Shown in pieces: positions 62,999 to 64,000 of a stretch of 64,000 nt of DNA. The notes under the pieces are model-generated. The model saw nothing but the letters and a program-made list of their open reading frames with translations. It made no database searches and had not been told where the DNA came from. Made by a program: the position numbers and the translations under genes. Numbering within the stretch: the stretch's first letter is position 1; every line of letters begins with the position of its first letter. This stretch comes from Trichosphaerium sp. ATCC 40318 (Eukaryota > Discosea > Flabellinia > Trichosidae). The stretch covers positions 248,001 through 312,000 of the forward strand of contig JALMLS010000216.1 of NCBI GenBank assembly GCA_038496445.1. The letters are read 5' to 3'.

Positions 62999-64000
62999 TC
63001 AGCATCTTGGCATAATTTTCACGCTTGTTTTGCTCTCTGTGTTAATGCTTTTCTCTTTACCGTGTAGTTTATTAGATGATTTTATTATATCACCTAAGCT
63101 CTCCAATGCAAATTGAGGCTGTGGTATCGAAAACGCTCGAGGACTTTCCAAATCTTCTAACACGAAATCACTTTCTTCTGACAAAGCATCAGCATCGCTT
63201 TCTTCAATTTCAAAGTCTTCACTCTCCACAACACCGTCCACAATATCTTCAATGATACTACCGCTACGCCTTACATATCTACAACCTTCTATTCCGAACC
63301 AAGCTTGGAATCTAAACGAATCCATAGCCACCTTTAACAAAAAGTAAGTACATAAAAGACATCTTATAATCAAATGAGTACCTTCGGAAACGGTGTGCGA
63401 ATTATCTCGCGTATATTTCTTTTGTTTAGACAAGCTTCAATAAACTCAATAAAAATGAAAGTGACACTACGTGTATCATCTAAAAGGCGCCTAGCTAACT
63501 CCATGTGTGATTCATTAACAACATCTCTATTCAAATCGAACATAAACTGTGCATGCTTCCCTCTTATAGTAAGCTTCGGGACTTTACCATACACAAGGGA
63601 ACCTCCAAGAGCAAGCTCCATACCAAGGCTTAAAGAAAATATTAGTATCATCAACACAAGGAAACATAACATCCACAAAAAAAACGCACCATCCAACTGC
63701 GAAGACATCACTTTTTGGAGTCCAACCGTTCTCTGAAGCGTCAAAGTCCAGATATCCAATAGTTGATTTACTACTATAAACAGAACTCTGGAAGTAAAGG
63801 AAGGCGTTACCAAAATCACATATCTTAACGTATCCACCAGGCATAATTAGTACATTTTCTCCTTTGATATCAGAGTGTACAATACCACACTCGTGTATGT
63901 GATACAGTCCACGTAATACTTGAACTAGGATATGTCCTATAGCTTCAAGACTCATACCTGCTTTTGCCAATGTACTAGAGTTACAATAGGCTACAGGGTA
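62999..64000 (-). CDS. partial Ser/Thr kinase with altered HRD and APE motifs
   Basis: The C-terminal part of a kinase gene that runs past the window edge at 64000. Visible: a helix with MSLEAIGHILVQVLRGL, catalytic loop IVHSDIKGENVLI (HSD instead of HRD), DFGNAF, and an activation segment leading to SENGWTPKSDVFAVG without a recognisable APE (DAS stands in its place). The C-lobe has LGMELALGG and FIEACLNKRNIREII. Then a C-terminal tail rich in Asp and Glu (SEDFEIEESDADALSEES) ends at 62999. The KGEN catalytic step is typical of STE11/MAP3K-like kinases. The kept Asp and Lys suggest residual activity; the missing Arg means non-RD regulation. Confidence 0.75.

Overview
The window is nuclear DNA of a unicellular eukaryote. 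Nearly every gene is broken by short introns of about 40 to 90 bp, most with a GTACGT-type donor and a TAG, CAG or AAG acceptor. There are no operons, and several genes end just before a TGTAAATAAA poly(A)-type signal. A receptor-type tyrosine kinase with a full HRDLAARN loop and an SLK/LOK-type GCK kinase point to a unicellular relative of animals (Holozoa) or another lineage that has true tyrosine kinases. I cannot name the species. Exon joins were read by eye from frame and splice sites, so starts and small exons are provisional where stated.

0-11 kb: a UBLCP1-like CTD phosphatase, a Met/Gly-rich acidic protein and an Arf-like GTPase, then a poorly coding stretch (6.1-10.1 kb) with one tentative gene, one decayed gene and a 39-bp inverted repeat, then an F-box protein. 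11-25 kb (mostly minus): a 14-repeat F-box/LRR protein, two coiled-coil hypotheticals, a receptor tyrosine kinase, a small Cys-headed protein and a large SLK/STK10-like kinase. 24-42 kb: a small hypothetical, a NUDT17-like Nudix gene with an apparent frameshift, an NDR-type AGC kinase, a cofilin, a 172-aa hypothetical, a type II membrane glycosyltransferase-like protein, an F-box/MORN-repeat protein, an MTH1-like Nudix hydrolase and a USP4/15-type deubiquitinase.

42-50 kb: an F-box/PH fusion, a secreted GGND-repeat protein, then a tandem family of secreted type I membrane proteins with Pro/Gln/Tyr-rich tails. The family has two full copies, one copy that has lost its tail, and one decayed remnant. 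50-64 kb: a PPP phosphatase gene with a frameshift inside its metal-binding motif, a 12-repeat F-box/LRR protein, an RCC1 plus double-BTB protein, a decayed GH53 galactanase gene, a Rab with an N-terminal MGCG lipidation signal and no C-terminal cysteines, a mitochondrial acetyl-CoA acetyltransferase, a small basic protein and a partial atypical kinase.

Two themes stand out. Five F-box-type proteins with five different partner modules occur here, alongside a deubiquitinase and BTB domains, which suggests a diversified ubiquitin-ligase adaptor set. A fast-evolving cell-surface gene family is duplicating and decaying in place.
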